25,351 nucleotides of DNA, from positions 47,892,173 through 47,917,523 of the forward strand of contig CM044488.1 in NCBI GenBank assembly GCA_024364805.1, read 5' to 3'. The position numbers and the translations under genes were made by a program. The notes beneath the pieces are model-generated. The model was not told where the DNA came from. It worked only from the letters and a program-made list of their open reading frames with translations, and searched no databases. The DNA is from Euprymna scolopes. Lineage: Eukaryota; Mollusca; Cephalopoda; Sepiida; Sepiolidae. Numbering within the stretch: the first letter of the stretch is position 1; each line of letters starts with the position of its first letter. This document shows, piece by piece, positions 1 through 10,700 of this stretch.

Positions 1-971
1 AGCTATGCTTTTATTACATTTAAATTAAATTTAGCCTTCTTCCCTTTTAATGTTAGGATTTTATAACCTTGTAACATTTTTTAGCACTCATTGAATCATA
101 CCAATCATGCTGTCTTTACGATTTCCGCTGTCCGGGGTTACGCCTACACATTTGCAACTCTAATTTGAACTGACATAATTTTCAAATATAAAGTTAGCTC
201 TTACCATTTGACGCCAAAGCAACCATGGAAGCGATTCCGTTTGTCATGTATAACTGACTGAAAATCACATTTGCGATTTTGAGGCTTTTTCACCTCTTGC
301 AAGAGCAATTTTATATTCACTGAAGCTGCATTGAACTTCTTTTCCAACCAGATTATTTCTCGCTCTGAAATTACTTCTTCGTTTAGTTTTTTCACTATAC
401 AATGCACTTGAGTGTTCCACTGACTTTTAAATTCTGATTATTTGTTTTTCTGTTTTTTTTTGTTTTGTTTTTTTTTAATTTTCTTTGTTTGTCGGATTTA
501 CCATCGAGTGAGTCTTCACGCACACTGAAACTTTCACTCCTGGTTTGTTTGTTTGTTTTTTTTTTGGGGGGGGGGTCCTTTTTTTCCTCTTTATTTCCTC
601 CATACTTTCACATGTTTTTAACTGATATGAAAAAAATTTTTTGCAATTTATGACTAACCATCATAAATTGCTGCTTCGTTTAATGCCTTAATCACCAACT
701 TGTAGCTCTGATATAATAATAATTTGCCAATTTCTTTCTTTCCTCTGACGAGAAGAATAGCAAGAATAACATTTATTGAAACTCTGCAGAATAAGGATTT
801 TCGAAAATTGTTTTTGGGGTATTCTGTCGAATAACAAATTCAATTGTAAATTTTAATTCAGTTTTATTTTATTTTCTTTCCCTTGGTTTCCCAAGTTATA
901 AGTATTCAAGAGAGAAAACTTATGAATTTAACGTGATTATTAAGAGTGCTCAATAAAAAAAAGAACACAGC
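1..971. other. Unannotated AT-rich sequence with homopolymer runs
   Basis: Probably DNAH10 intron. T runs at 453-478 and 556-565, the latter followed by a G run (566-576). No exon, RNA gene or recognisable repeat was found. Confidence 0.5.
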
Positions 972-1196
972 ATATTTTTATTGATATAGACAAATTTACA
1001 TGGTCGCAACACTGGATATGCTAATGTTTTGGACAGATTGTCGGTCAAGACTGCAAGTCCTCGTCGGACGACTTAATAAAGTTTGTCTTGCACAGAAGAA
1101 GTTTTAAGAACCGAACTTCTTCTGTTAAAGACAAACTTTATTAAGTTGCCTTCTAGTGTCGCAACCATGTAAATTTGTCTATGTCAATAAAAATAT
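972..1196. mobile_element. Foldback/MITE-like hairpin element
   Basis: About 45-bp terminal inverted repeats (972-1016 and 1152-1196) differ at only a few positions; each arm carries ATAGACAAATTTACATGGT or its close variant. A second inner palindrome, 1071-1112 against 1113-1147, carries CTTAATAAAGTTTGTCTT and AGAAGAAGTT. The left arm has about 50 extra bases (1017-1067), so the hairpin is lopsided. No coding capacity. Superfamily unassigned. Confidence 0.75.
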
Positions 1197-1260
1197 ATCT
1201 ATATAAATATCGTAGTACTTCTAACTACATACGTACATGTGTCATGGTTTCCAGATTATA

Positions 1261-1372
1261 ACTTAAAAAGGAGTATAGCTGGTGATAACATACTACGAAC
1301 ATTAAATTAGTATATAGAGATAATAATTTAATTTTTAGAGTATGGTATCACCTTATATCCTCCTTTTTAATA
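1261..1372. repeat. Short imperfect palindrome (hairpin element)
   Basis: The arms at 1261-1310 and 1322-1372 are inverted copies sharing TTAAAAAGGAG, GGTGATA, CATACT and ATTAAATTA with small gaps; the loop is about 10 bases. It lies about 65 bases after the 972-1196 hairpin but shares no sequence with it. Probably a small non-autonomous element or the end-to-end remnant of one. Confidence 0.65.
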
Positions 1373-1800
1373 AATAGGATCTCCTGATCACCAAAGACAC
1401 ACTGTAAAAAAATAAAAATAAATAAAATTTAAAATAAAAAAATGTTACTTTTGGGCCGTACGTGAAACTAAAATATACCTTCTTGGTCTTCTGGCTAGAA
1501 TCCAAGGGTAGTATCTGTTCTGTCTAAAGATGGTATGATGGTATCGTGGGAGTGCTGTTCGTGCCGAATGTCCCTATAATGGAAATATGTCACGGACTCC
1601 TATAACGATATTGGAGATAAATCGTAATAATATTCTGATACTACATTAACCAGATTACTTAGAAAAATAATTCTACAGTTTTAACAAAAGAGCTATAATA
1701 ATATTGCAGGGTCTCCATTCACACTGAACGTCCACAGTATGCCCAGCAACAATATATTACATATAAAAGATGCCGCTGTGGAATTTCCACAGGTTCCACT

Positions 1801-1827
1801 AGTTGTTGTTGTTGTTATTATTATTAT
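1801..1827 (+). repeat. GTT/ATT microsatellite
   Basis: Consecutive GTT units pass into ATT units just before the foldback element at 1829. Upstream, 1771-1791 holds the near-perfect palindrome CTGTGGAATTTCCACAG. Confidence 0.7.
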
Positions 1828-1828
1828 A

Positions 1829-2170
1829 TGAAAAATGTGTACACGCGATAAATATTATTTGATCTTGTTTTTGTTAAATATTAGTAAATGAGGAACTATT
1901 TCGAGTTAAAATCTAATAAGTATTACGCTTGTAATCTTGAGAAAAACCTGCTTTAAATGTGTACAGATGGTGTAATAATCACTATAAAACAACGGAATCT
2001 TCGTATAAACGGAAGTTAGCGATTATTTCAGCCTAATGCACATATTTCAAGTGTTCTCTTCTTACAAGTGTAATACTAAATGGATTTTAACCCGAAGGGG
2101 TTCCTCATTTATTAGTATTTAACAAAAACAGAATAAAACAGTATTCATCACCTGTGCACAATTTTTCATT
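1829..2170. mobile_element. Foldback element, 340 bp (family A, copy 1)
   Basis: Inverted arms of about 115 bases (1829-1945 and 2052-2170) share TTGTTTTTGTTAAATA, AAATGAGGAAC, GTTAAAATC and AGTATTAC. The centre (1946-2051) is unique. No ORF, so it is non-autonomous. A diverged relative lies at 8006-8333. No convincing target-site duplication was seen. Confidence 0.75.
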
Positions 2171-3090
2171 GCACAATGTTCACGACACTAAACCGTGTTT
2201 TTTAATCCCCTGAATTATACAATGTAACAAATTAAGTCTATGACATTTAAATTTTTACTTTGTAAAGGAATGTATATGCCACATTTTCAATAACAAATAA
2301 CAGAATTTTTTATATAAATACATTGGATTTATTTATTTAAATGTGCTAGTCATTTACGTGCTTCCCATATCTTTCCATCGTCGTCGTTTCATATAGTAAA
2401 CGTCGATCGTCTCATTTGTTTAACCAAGACGAATAAAACTTTTCATGCATGAAAGACAAAAGGGGATGTTCGCTGAGTTTTCATCAAGGTTTTATTTGGA
2501 AAGAATAGAGCTAGGAGAAATGTTCTCTTAGCTAATTGTTTAATTCTTTAACTTTACTTTCTAACTTACTGAAATGAGTGACACACACGGATAGAAACAT
2601 AGAAGTAACATTCACCAAGATTACGAGTTTCCTACATTATTGGCCGTGACTAGTTCATATGGCTCCCACAGAGAGACTAACTGAAAACGTTTGTTTTTCT
2701 CACTCGAAAACGCGATGTTATTCGTCATCATTCAACTTTTTTGTCTATAGCGCTTGACATCTGCCCTTTGCCTCAACGTCACTTATCTCTAGGAATGGTT
2801 CCGTTTGCAGATTAAGGTCATCCTGATATGCACTAAATGTAACGCTGGTCAAATTTCACACTAGCTAACTTAATCGCTACTGGCGTAGGGTTCCTAATAT
2901 GTAACATATGTATATGTGTAAAATGTTTATGTATAAAACAACAATCATACCTTTTATGGCAACTGTGATGTTCCTCCAAAAATGTCTTGCATGTCATAAT
3001 CAAATAAAATACATGTTTGTTATCAAATGCAGGCCAATAAATCATATTAGTGTAATTAAATCATACTTCGTATCTCTGTAATGTTACACA
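2171..3090. other. Unannotated intronic sequence
   Basis: AT-rich non-coding sequence. The only structure noted is the palindrome CTTTCATGCATGAAAG near 2441-2456. The short minus-strand frame at 2833-3045 has no recognisable features. Confidence 0.5.
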
Positions 3091-3354
3091 CAATACATTA
3101 TAGACTCAGTCACAAAGGAGACAAAGGATAAGAAAGCGGAAAGAACTTTAACTTCTGTTTCAGGTTTAAAAACCGTGACTTCTTGTTACCACTCTGACGT
3201 CATCCACGTCGACAACGTGATCATCTTCTCTAACGTGATCGTGCTCCTTCTCTCTGACTTCTGTCCTCTTGAATGTCATCGTGGATCTGTGTCTTTTTAT
3301 ATTATTGTTCTTCTTACTTATGGTGACGTCACTTCACACACATTTGCATTTAAC
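3091..3354. repeat. Unclassified interspersed repeat, copy 1
   Basis: Shares a co-linear series of short blocks with 16582-16790: TAGACTC.GTCACAAAG, AACGTGATC, CTTTTTATAT, TGACGT.ACTTC and CATTTGCAT. The copies are strongly diverged. No coding sequence. It might be an old terminal repeat of a larger element or a non-autonomous transposon. Confidence 0.5.
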
Positions 3355-3427
3355 TGAGGCACTTCATCCACTCTCGTCTCCATGGAATTAAAATATCGTA
3401 GCAATAAAAGCAAAGAAGAATATTCTG

Positions 3428-3462
<35 letters not shown>

Positions 3463-4059
3463 CATGTTCACCCCTTACAAAGCATATCGCCACTTGGACG
3501 TAAAAGGCTACTATTTGAGGCCATGTCTAAGAAAGATTAACAAGATATTTGTTTATGTTACATTTAAACTTCTGTACATCAGTACAGCCAGGAAAGCAGG
3601 CAGCAGGAAGGAAATTCCAAAGTCTAGTTGTTCGAGGGAAGAAACTATTAGAATAGAAAGCTTTCTGGCCTTTAGGGACATCAACAGTGAAGGTGTGAGA
3701 TTTTATTGCTAAGCGGGGTTGTCGGGGATATGTACGTCGAGGGGGTACAAGTGAAGCAAGTTCATCAGAACACGTTCCATTAAAATATTTGTAAAACAGG
3801 CACAGTGATGCAACATTGTGGTGATGGGACAGAGGCTGGAGCTTAGTTGATAAAGTGGGACCGATTAGATTGACAACTCTTCTTTGGACTTTATCTAAGA
3901 GGGAGAAACTAGTGGTAGATGCACCAGCGTAGATGTGGCAACAATGTTCATGGCATGGGGGAATGGTGGCCTTGTAAAGGTACAGGATACTCTCAGGTGT
4001 GAGAATTTGGAGAAGAACCATGTATTAAGCTGTTGACGTCGCCTTCTCTTCTGTTAGCG
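3428..4059 (-). mobile_element. CR1/Jockey-like LINE, 5'-truncated copy
   Basis: A minus-strand frame (about 4021 to 3527) encodes the C-terminal tail of a non-LTR retrotransposon ORF2: SILYLYKATIPPC, HCCHIYAGAS, LLDKVQRRVVNLIGP, PLSHHHNVASLCLFYKYFNG and RTTRLWNFLPAACFPG. It ends in a stop at 3527, a short 3' UTR and a long poly(A) seen as poly(T) at 3430-3459. Flanks GCAAAGAAGAATATTCTG (3410-3427) and a close variant at 4060-4080 look like the target-site duplication. The reverse-transcriptase core is missing, so the copy is dead on arrival. Confidence 0.85.
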
Positions 4060-4456
4060 GCAAAGAGAGAGAATATTCTGGGACTAAAGATATATATGGA
4101 GCCTTTGCCTTTTAGTTTATAATCGATTAAGTAATTTCTTACTTTCCCACTCACTCTCTGTTTGAAAAAAGGAACATTACGTCTATTTCTACAGCAGGTT
4201 GAGGTGGCATCTAAATACATACCCTAACCTCTTTCCTTGATTACGATTTCCTGTGTAGATGTTAACGTTCCTCTGCGACTTTAAGTTGTTAAATATGTAC
4301 TAGTTTACGGATTAACATGATACCCTGAATTGACAGGATTTTCAAGGGGGATTTTAAGAATTAAATAAATCAAAAGTAAAATAACATGTTTTCATATGAA
4401 TGAGATGATAATAAAGAAGCATGTAATAGATTTTAGTATCTTTCTTTCTTTGAAAT

Positions 4457-4506
4457 CATCATCAGCATCATCAGCATCATCAGCTGCATCAGTATCAGCA
4501 GCATCG
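4457..4506 (+). repeat. ATC/CAG trinucleotide microsatellite
   Basis: Interrupted ATCATCAGC-type repeats about 80 bases before the first dynein exon, ending before that exon's polypyrimidine tract. Confidence 0.7.
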
Positions 4507-4587
4507 TATCTGGTTTAACGCCCTGCTAATTACTAGAAGCAGAACTAATGCTTCTAAAATCTAATAAATGTACAATCTCTTTCACAG

Positions 4588-4742
4588 GTGGTCAAGGGAG
4601 AGAATTTGTAATGCTCGGTGACAAAGAAGTGGACTATGATCCTAGCTTTCGATTATACCTAAACACAAAGCTAGCTAACCCCAAATATACACCAGACGTT
4701 TTTGGGAAATCAATGGTTATAAATTATACAGTCACTATGAAA
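4588..4742 (+). CDS. DNAH10: DNAH10 exon a (AAA5, C-terminal part)
   Basis: The acceptor is TTCACAG before 4588 and the donor is GTAAGT at 4743. The first two bases finish a codon begun in an upstream exon, and the exon ends in phase 0. It encodes about 51 residues, including [26 protein letters not shown] and [15 protein letters not shown], the strongly conserved stretch that closes AAA5 in axonemal dyneins. A trinucleotide repeat (4457-4506) lies about 80 bases upstream. No preceding exon could be found in 1-4587. Confidence 0.95.
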
Positions 4743-7700
4743 GTAAGTTTGTTTTTTGTTTTTTGTTTTTTTGTTTTTTACTGTTAAATAAATTTTAAAC
4801 ACACTAAACAATATCCCCATCAACTTTGTTGTGTTTAAAGTATATCTCTTTATAAGGCAACCCTTCCTTTAATTTCAACATTGTAGAATAGTACGTTGGA
4901 CATATACAGAGGTACGTTCTTTGACCAACTTCAAATAACTCCTTCTATAATATGTATAATTTCTATAAAATTGTGGTTATTTATCATACTAGACGACTCT
5001 CTGAAAATATCTTACTCAAGTAAAAGGTAATTCAAAAAGAAGCGAAGGTCCCTTGGTGCCTTTACTGGGGAAAAACTATGTTTCATTAAAGAATGAATAA
5101 AGAGTTTTCATCTTCCGCTCACAAAAATTAACTACCTCTTGATTGCACTATCAAACTGAAATATTTTAGAATACCAGGGAAGTAATTCATTGTTACTGTG
5201 ATAAAAATTAGTACAAACCTGATTTTGTATAGCTTGCAGTGTCCGTGTCAGGAAAGAAGAATAAAGAAAGAAAAAATGGCCGCTACCTTTATTTATAGGC
5301 TGGCGATCTCATGAGGTAACGAGATTTCAGGGCATCTAATATGCATATGAAAGGCAAACGGTTTCAATAATAAAAAAAGCCTGTTTAGTAAAGAGAGGGC
5401 AATCCTTTTGGCAGAAGTGAGTTTTGTCAGATGTGTATTGAATTTTGATACCGAGAATTGTGAGGAGAAGAAGAATAGTTACTATAAATTGTTGGGAGAC
5501 TACAGAATATTTTACAGCAGTTACGATAGACAAAGGGAAGTAATATATTTTAAATAGAGGGAAATAACCTATTTCAGATATTGTAGTTTTTTCTTTTACA
5601 TAGAAGTCATCACTTATCAAGGCCCGAAGGCCACTCGAGGATAAGGGTTAATGAGTGTACAGTAGTCTATGGGATAATATCATAGTAATCATTAGTAGTG
5701 GAAATTTTGTTAATTGGATTACTTAAGGGGACGGTTCATCAAGAATTTGTTTATGTTGGACTTGAAGACTACCAAATATTAGTTAACTGGAAAGCAGGCA
5801 AACGGAAGAGAATTCCACAGGCGTGCAGTTTTAAGAAAGAAGCTTTGTTTGTGGGATCTATGTTTAGGTTTAGGCACAGATAAAGAGTTAGGGAAATTAT
5901 TGATAGTGGTTTCCGCTATATGAGTGTTTTTCGTGAAAGTTTGGCAAGGGGGGGACCATAGATTGGAGCTCAGCCGAACACTTACCATGAAAATAATGTT
6001 AAAATGGAGACAGTCTTACAACGTGTCTTCTGTAGGAAAGAGGTTAAATGGAAGAGAAAAGGGCACCCCCCACTAGGCTAGGAAGTCTATTTTGAACTCT
6101 GTCAAGATAGGATAAGCTACTTCTGGCAACTCCTGCCCAGATGAAGCAACAGTACTCCACCCTTGGACATATCTGGCTTTTATACAGGTATAGCATTGCA
6201 TCAGCAGTGAGATATCTGCTGGAGCAGTAGAATTATCCCACCATTTTTTTCAGCGACCTTGGCAACGGATTTGGTGTACATGTTTCACCTCAGACAGGAG
6301 TAAACATCAAGCCCAGAAGCTTGTCAAAACATGGAGCTTTTCCAAGACGAGAGCCATTCATTTCAATTGATGCCAGATAGGGATCAGAGTATTGATGATG
6401 TAAAGACAAGCCTGGTTTTAGATGCATTAAATTAACCAGCCACCACTTTCCCCATTATACCACATGCTCAAGATTAGAGGAGAGAGAATCAGAGAGAACT
6501 TGATCATTTATGGTCTTTGAAGTGTTGCCATAGATGGTAGTGCCGTCAATATGGATGTATACGAATGATCTTAGGATGTGATTTGGAAGATCATTGATGT
6601 AGGTCAGGAAGAGAGTTGGGCCCAGGATGGAACCCTGAGAGACTCCAGCATTAATACTTCTGATTTCTGCCCATCAACCACTACTCTTATAAACCTATCA
6701 CAGAGAAATAATTGAGAAGACATTTCCAATTATACCATAGCTGGAGATCTTGTGAAGTAGACCTTTATGCTATACTCTATAAAAGACTTTTGATATGTCA
6801 AGAGCAATTGCCCTAGAAAGGAAGCCTCCATTGAAAGAGTTGCTAATCTTAGGAGATACAACCATTAGCACATCTGCTGTAGATCTAGCAGAACGGAAAC
6901 CATATTGCATGTCACTAAGAAGGTTATTTAGTTTTTTATTTTCGTTTCTCAATGCAGAAATATAATGATCTGTACCGTTTAAAAAATGTTGGTCAATTGC
7001 TTTATTTACGTAAGTTTTCATAAAAAAAATATTTCATTGACTTTTCATTAATGTTCTGCAGGGTCTGGAAGATCAACTGTTAAGTGTGATTGTAAAGTTT
7101 GAGAGGGAAGAACTTGAAGAACAACGAGAACATCTAATCCAAGAAACAAGGTAAACCGTATCCGCCATCTTCAAAAGAACTTTTGCATGAATTATGGATT
7201 TTTTTAGATGAAGATTAATAATTTTAATTATTTGTATTACCATTCTCATCTTAGTTGTTGCTTTTACAATGTTCCGACCGATGTAACATCTGAGCGTCTT
7301 CAGGCGTATCGTTTTGAATTTGTGAATCTTTATGTCAAATTCTATATCGAATTTAAAACTCTTCTTCTTCTTCTTCTTCTTCTTCTTCTTCTTCATCTTC
7401 TTCGTCTTTGTCTTCATCTTCTTGTTGTTCTTCGGCTTCTTTTTCATCTTCTTGTTGTTCTTTTTCATCTTCTTGTTGCTTTTCTTCATCTTCTTTTTTG
7501 TCTTTATCTTGTTGTTCTTCTTCGTTTTCGTCTTTGTCTTCTTCTTGTTCTTCTTCATCTTTGTCTTCTTCATCTTCTTCGTCTTCTTCTTATTATTGTT
7601 CTTCGTTTTCGTATTTGTTTTCTTGTTGTTTTTCATCTTCTTCTTCGTCTTGTTGTTGTTCTTCTTCGTTTTCACCTTTGTCTTGTTGGTTGTTGTTGTT

Positions 7701-10700
7701 CTTCATCTTGTTGTTCTACTTCGTCTTGTTGTTGTTCTTTGTCTTCTTCTTGAAATTAAATATGAAATATCATAATTGATTGGATAGTCAGAATCAAATA
7801 TCGAGTTATCTGATGCATTGCTGGTGAGGCATTACATGAAAAATCCCACAAGATAATGTCATATGTTAAATATTTTATTTTATTTCTGTCGACAAAATAG
7901 ATCGTTTTTTTAAGATTTCACAGAACCTTTAAAATGATGAAGATTGAAGACTACATGATATGATTTGGAAGTAATGTTTAAAGGTCATCGTCAGAGAAGA
8001 ATGCAAGAAAAATTCTGTATAGACAATAAAAATGGTCTTAAGTTGTTTTTGTTTAATATTATTAATTAATATTACGATTAATAAATATTATTAAATGAAG
8101 AATCATTTTAAGAGAAAATTCAAATTTTATTTTTAGATAAACAAGACATCAGGTCAAATTCGGTAGCCGTTTTGTTTTGATTTAGCTTATTCATATAATG
8201 CTGACATTTGATGCATGCTTTTTTCAATTTTACATGCATAATACTAACTGGATTTTAAATGGAAATTATTCCTCAGTAATATTTTACTAAAACAAGATTA
8301 AATATTTTTAATGCCTAAACAATTTTTCTCACATACTTTTCTGGCTGTAACCGTTAAAGACTACCGATTTTTGTGCAACTTTTTTCATTTCAAACTTATT
8401 TCTATTTTGTTTTGCTACCTTTTAGCAATAATAAACGCCTTCTGAAAGATCTTGAGGACTCTCTGCTCCGAGAGTTGGCGTCGTCTCAAGGAAACATGTT
8501 GGACAATGTGGAACTTGTGTCCACCCTGGAAGAAACTAAAACCAAAGCAACAGAGGTGAGACCGTGGCCGCATCATACCTTTTACATGTATTTCTCTTTG
8601 GTTAATTTTACTTCAATCGAAGTTCTCAGAAATCAAGAAGCCTCCTTCCTGGGACTAACATTTGATCTCTTTATGAGATACATAGATATTCGAACATTCC
8701 ATGAAAGTTCTGGCCCTGTTGGTGGGGCATTAGAATACACCGACTGCCCCCTGCAATGAGGGTCCTGAATATGACCTTAAACTATATCCAGTGGTGAGGC
8801 CCCAGCTTGTGGGCTTTGGGGAGTGTGGAGCCACCCTTTAATTACCATTGCTCCCAGGTCCCAGCTATGGGTTACATAGAAACCGACTTGAAAACAACAA
8901 ATATATTCTATTAAAAATTTTTTCTTCAAAATCTTTGGATTCGGCATTAAACAACCCGAAAAGGGTTGATATGCCGTAAAACAAAAACAACCAACCAAAT
9001 CCATGAAAGTTCTCCTTTACCTTTCAAATGTTGAATTATTGAAGAAGTTAAGAACATTAATTTTCCTCTCCCTAATTAAAAATTAACCATGTTATAGTTT
9101 GTCTTTTTAGTCGTCACTTAGTTGTGCCAGACTCCAGAACAAGAATTCCTCTATTCTGGTGGAGTATCCAGCTAAATGCTGTTACTAGAAGTAACATTAT
9201 TTGGAGAAAGTGTACCATTCATTGTGTAAGCCAGTGTGAGTTAGCCATATGGACCGATCTTTTTAAGCTTCGATCTTTTGTTATTTTGAATATTTGGTCA
9301 GCCTTTGTTTGTAGGGGAAGTATCCTCATATCGGGTGTCGTAACAAACTCCTGCACAAAGAGACCTTAGATACTCAAGGATGGTGTCTAGTAGGCATTCG
9401 ATATGTAATATGCATACATGTGTTTCAATCAGATTGGCAAGAAAGTTCTTGCTGTTTTAAACTTTTAAATTCAAATGAACATATCTCAGCTAAAATAAAA
9501 ATTTATTCATCTAAATAAGCACCATTAGAATCAACACACCTTTGCTAACACAAAACAAGAGTATTTATGTCAGTAACGTAAAAATCTTATGTTCTGGTGG
9601 CGATGAAGTCGCTGAAGGCGTTTTTTTTTATATCACTTAGGTTTTTGAAGCATTTCTCATGCAGAAAGTTGTTGAGATGCTTGAAAAGTGGTAGTCAGTA
9701 GGTGAGAGGCCTGGAAAGTATGGCGAATGAGCCAGAGTTTCATAGCTCAATTCGTTCAATTTCTGCAGGGTCGGTCTAGCAATGTGCAGTCGAGCATTGT
9801 CATACAGGAGAATTGGGCCTTTTCTGTTGACTAATGCTGGGTGTTGTTGTCAAAGTTTCTGATGCATTTCATCTGTTTGTTTATAGCACTTCTTCGCCGT
9901 AACGGTTTCACCTGCATTCAGAAAACTGTAATGGATGAGACCTATTGCAAACCACCAAACAGTCAGAATGACCTTCTTTTGGTGCAACTCTGACTTCAGG
10001 AAGTGTCGTGAAGCTTCATCGGCATCTAACTACTGAGTTGAGAATCGCCTGTGATAAAAATTAGTACAAACCTGATTTTGTACAGCTTGCAGTGTCCGTG
10101 TCAGAAAAGAAGAATAAAGAAAGAAAAAATTACCTCTACGTTTATTTATAGGCTGGCGATCTCATGAGGTAACGAGACTTCAGGCCATCTAATATGCATA
10201 TGAAAGGCAAACGGTTTCAATAAAAAAAAAGCCTGTTTAGTAAAGAGAGGGCAATCCTTTTGGCAGAAGTGAGTTTTGTCAGATGTGTATTGAATTTTGA
10301 TACCGAGAATTGTGAGAAGGAGCAGAATAGTTACTATAAATTGTTGGGAGACTACAGAATATTTTACAGCAGTTACAATAGACAAAGGGAAGTAATCTAT
10401 TTTAAATAGAGGGAAATAACCTATTTCAGATATTATAGTTTTTCTTTTACATAGAAGTCATCACTTATCAAGGCCGGAAGGCCATTCGAGGATAAGGGGT
10501 AATGAGAACCCACTTTTTATCACAAGTTACAACCTGGTCGAGAAACGGGTCGTCCTTGTCGAAGGGAAGATGACACTTCATAACGGCATTTTGGTTAGTT
10601 GTCGTTCAATTCGTGAGCCATCCATTTATCAAGTTTTTTGTCTTTCCAATCTCTCTCAAGTGATTGGAAATTGTCGTATACGTTGTGTCTAATTCAAAAG

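Noticed and set aside
3993-4220. Minus-strand 75-residue frame
   Set aside because: It crosses the LINE target-duplication boundary and has no family features.
5336-5620. Minus-strand frame of 94 residues (also 10146-10385)
   Set aside because: It lies in the duplicated LINE 3' extension. Both copies move with the repeat and have no recognisable domain.
7073-7779. Long Lys/Asn-rich minus frame and Ser/Phe/Leu-rich plus frames
   Set aside because: All arise from the TTC/TTG tract and have no start context, domain or splice support.
8777-9004. Minus-strand frame with [20 protein letters not shown] (also 14217-14399)
   Set aside because: It is the antisense of the SINE; the frame recurs only because the repeat does.
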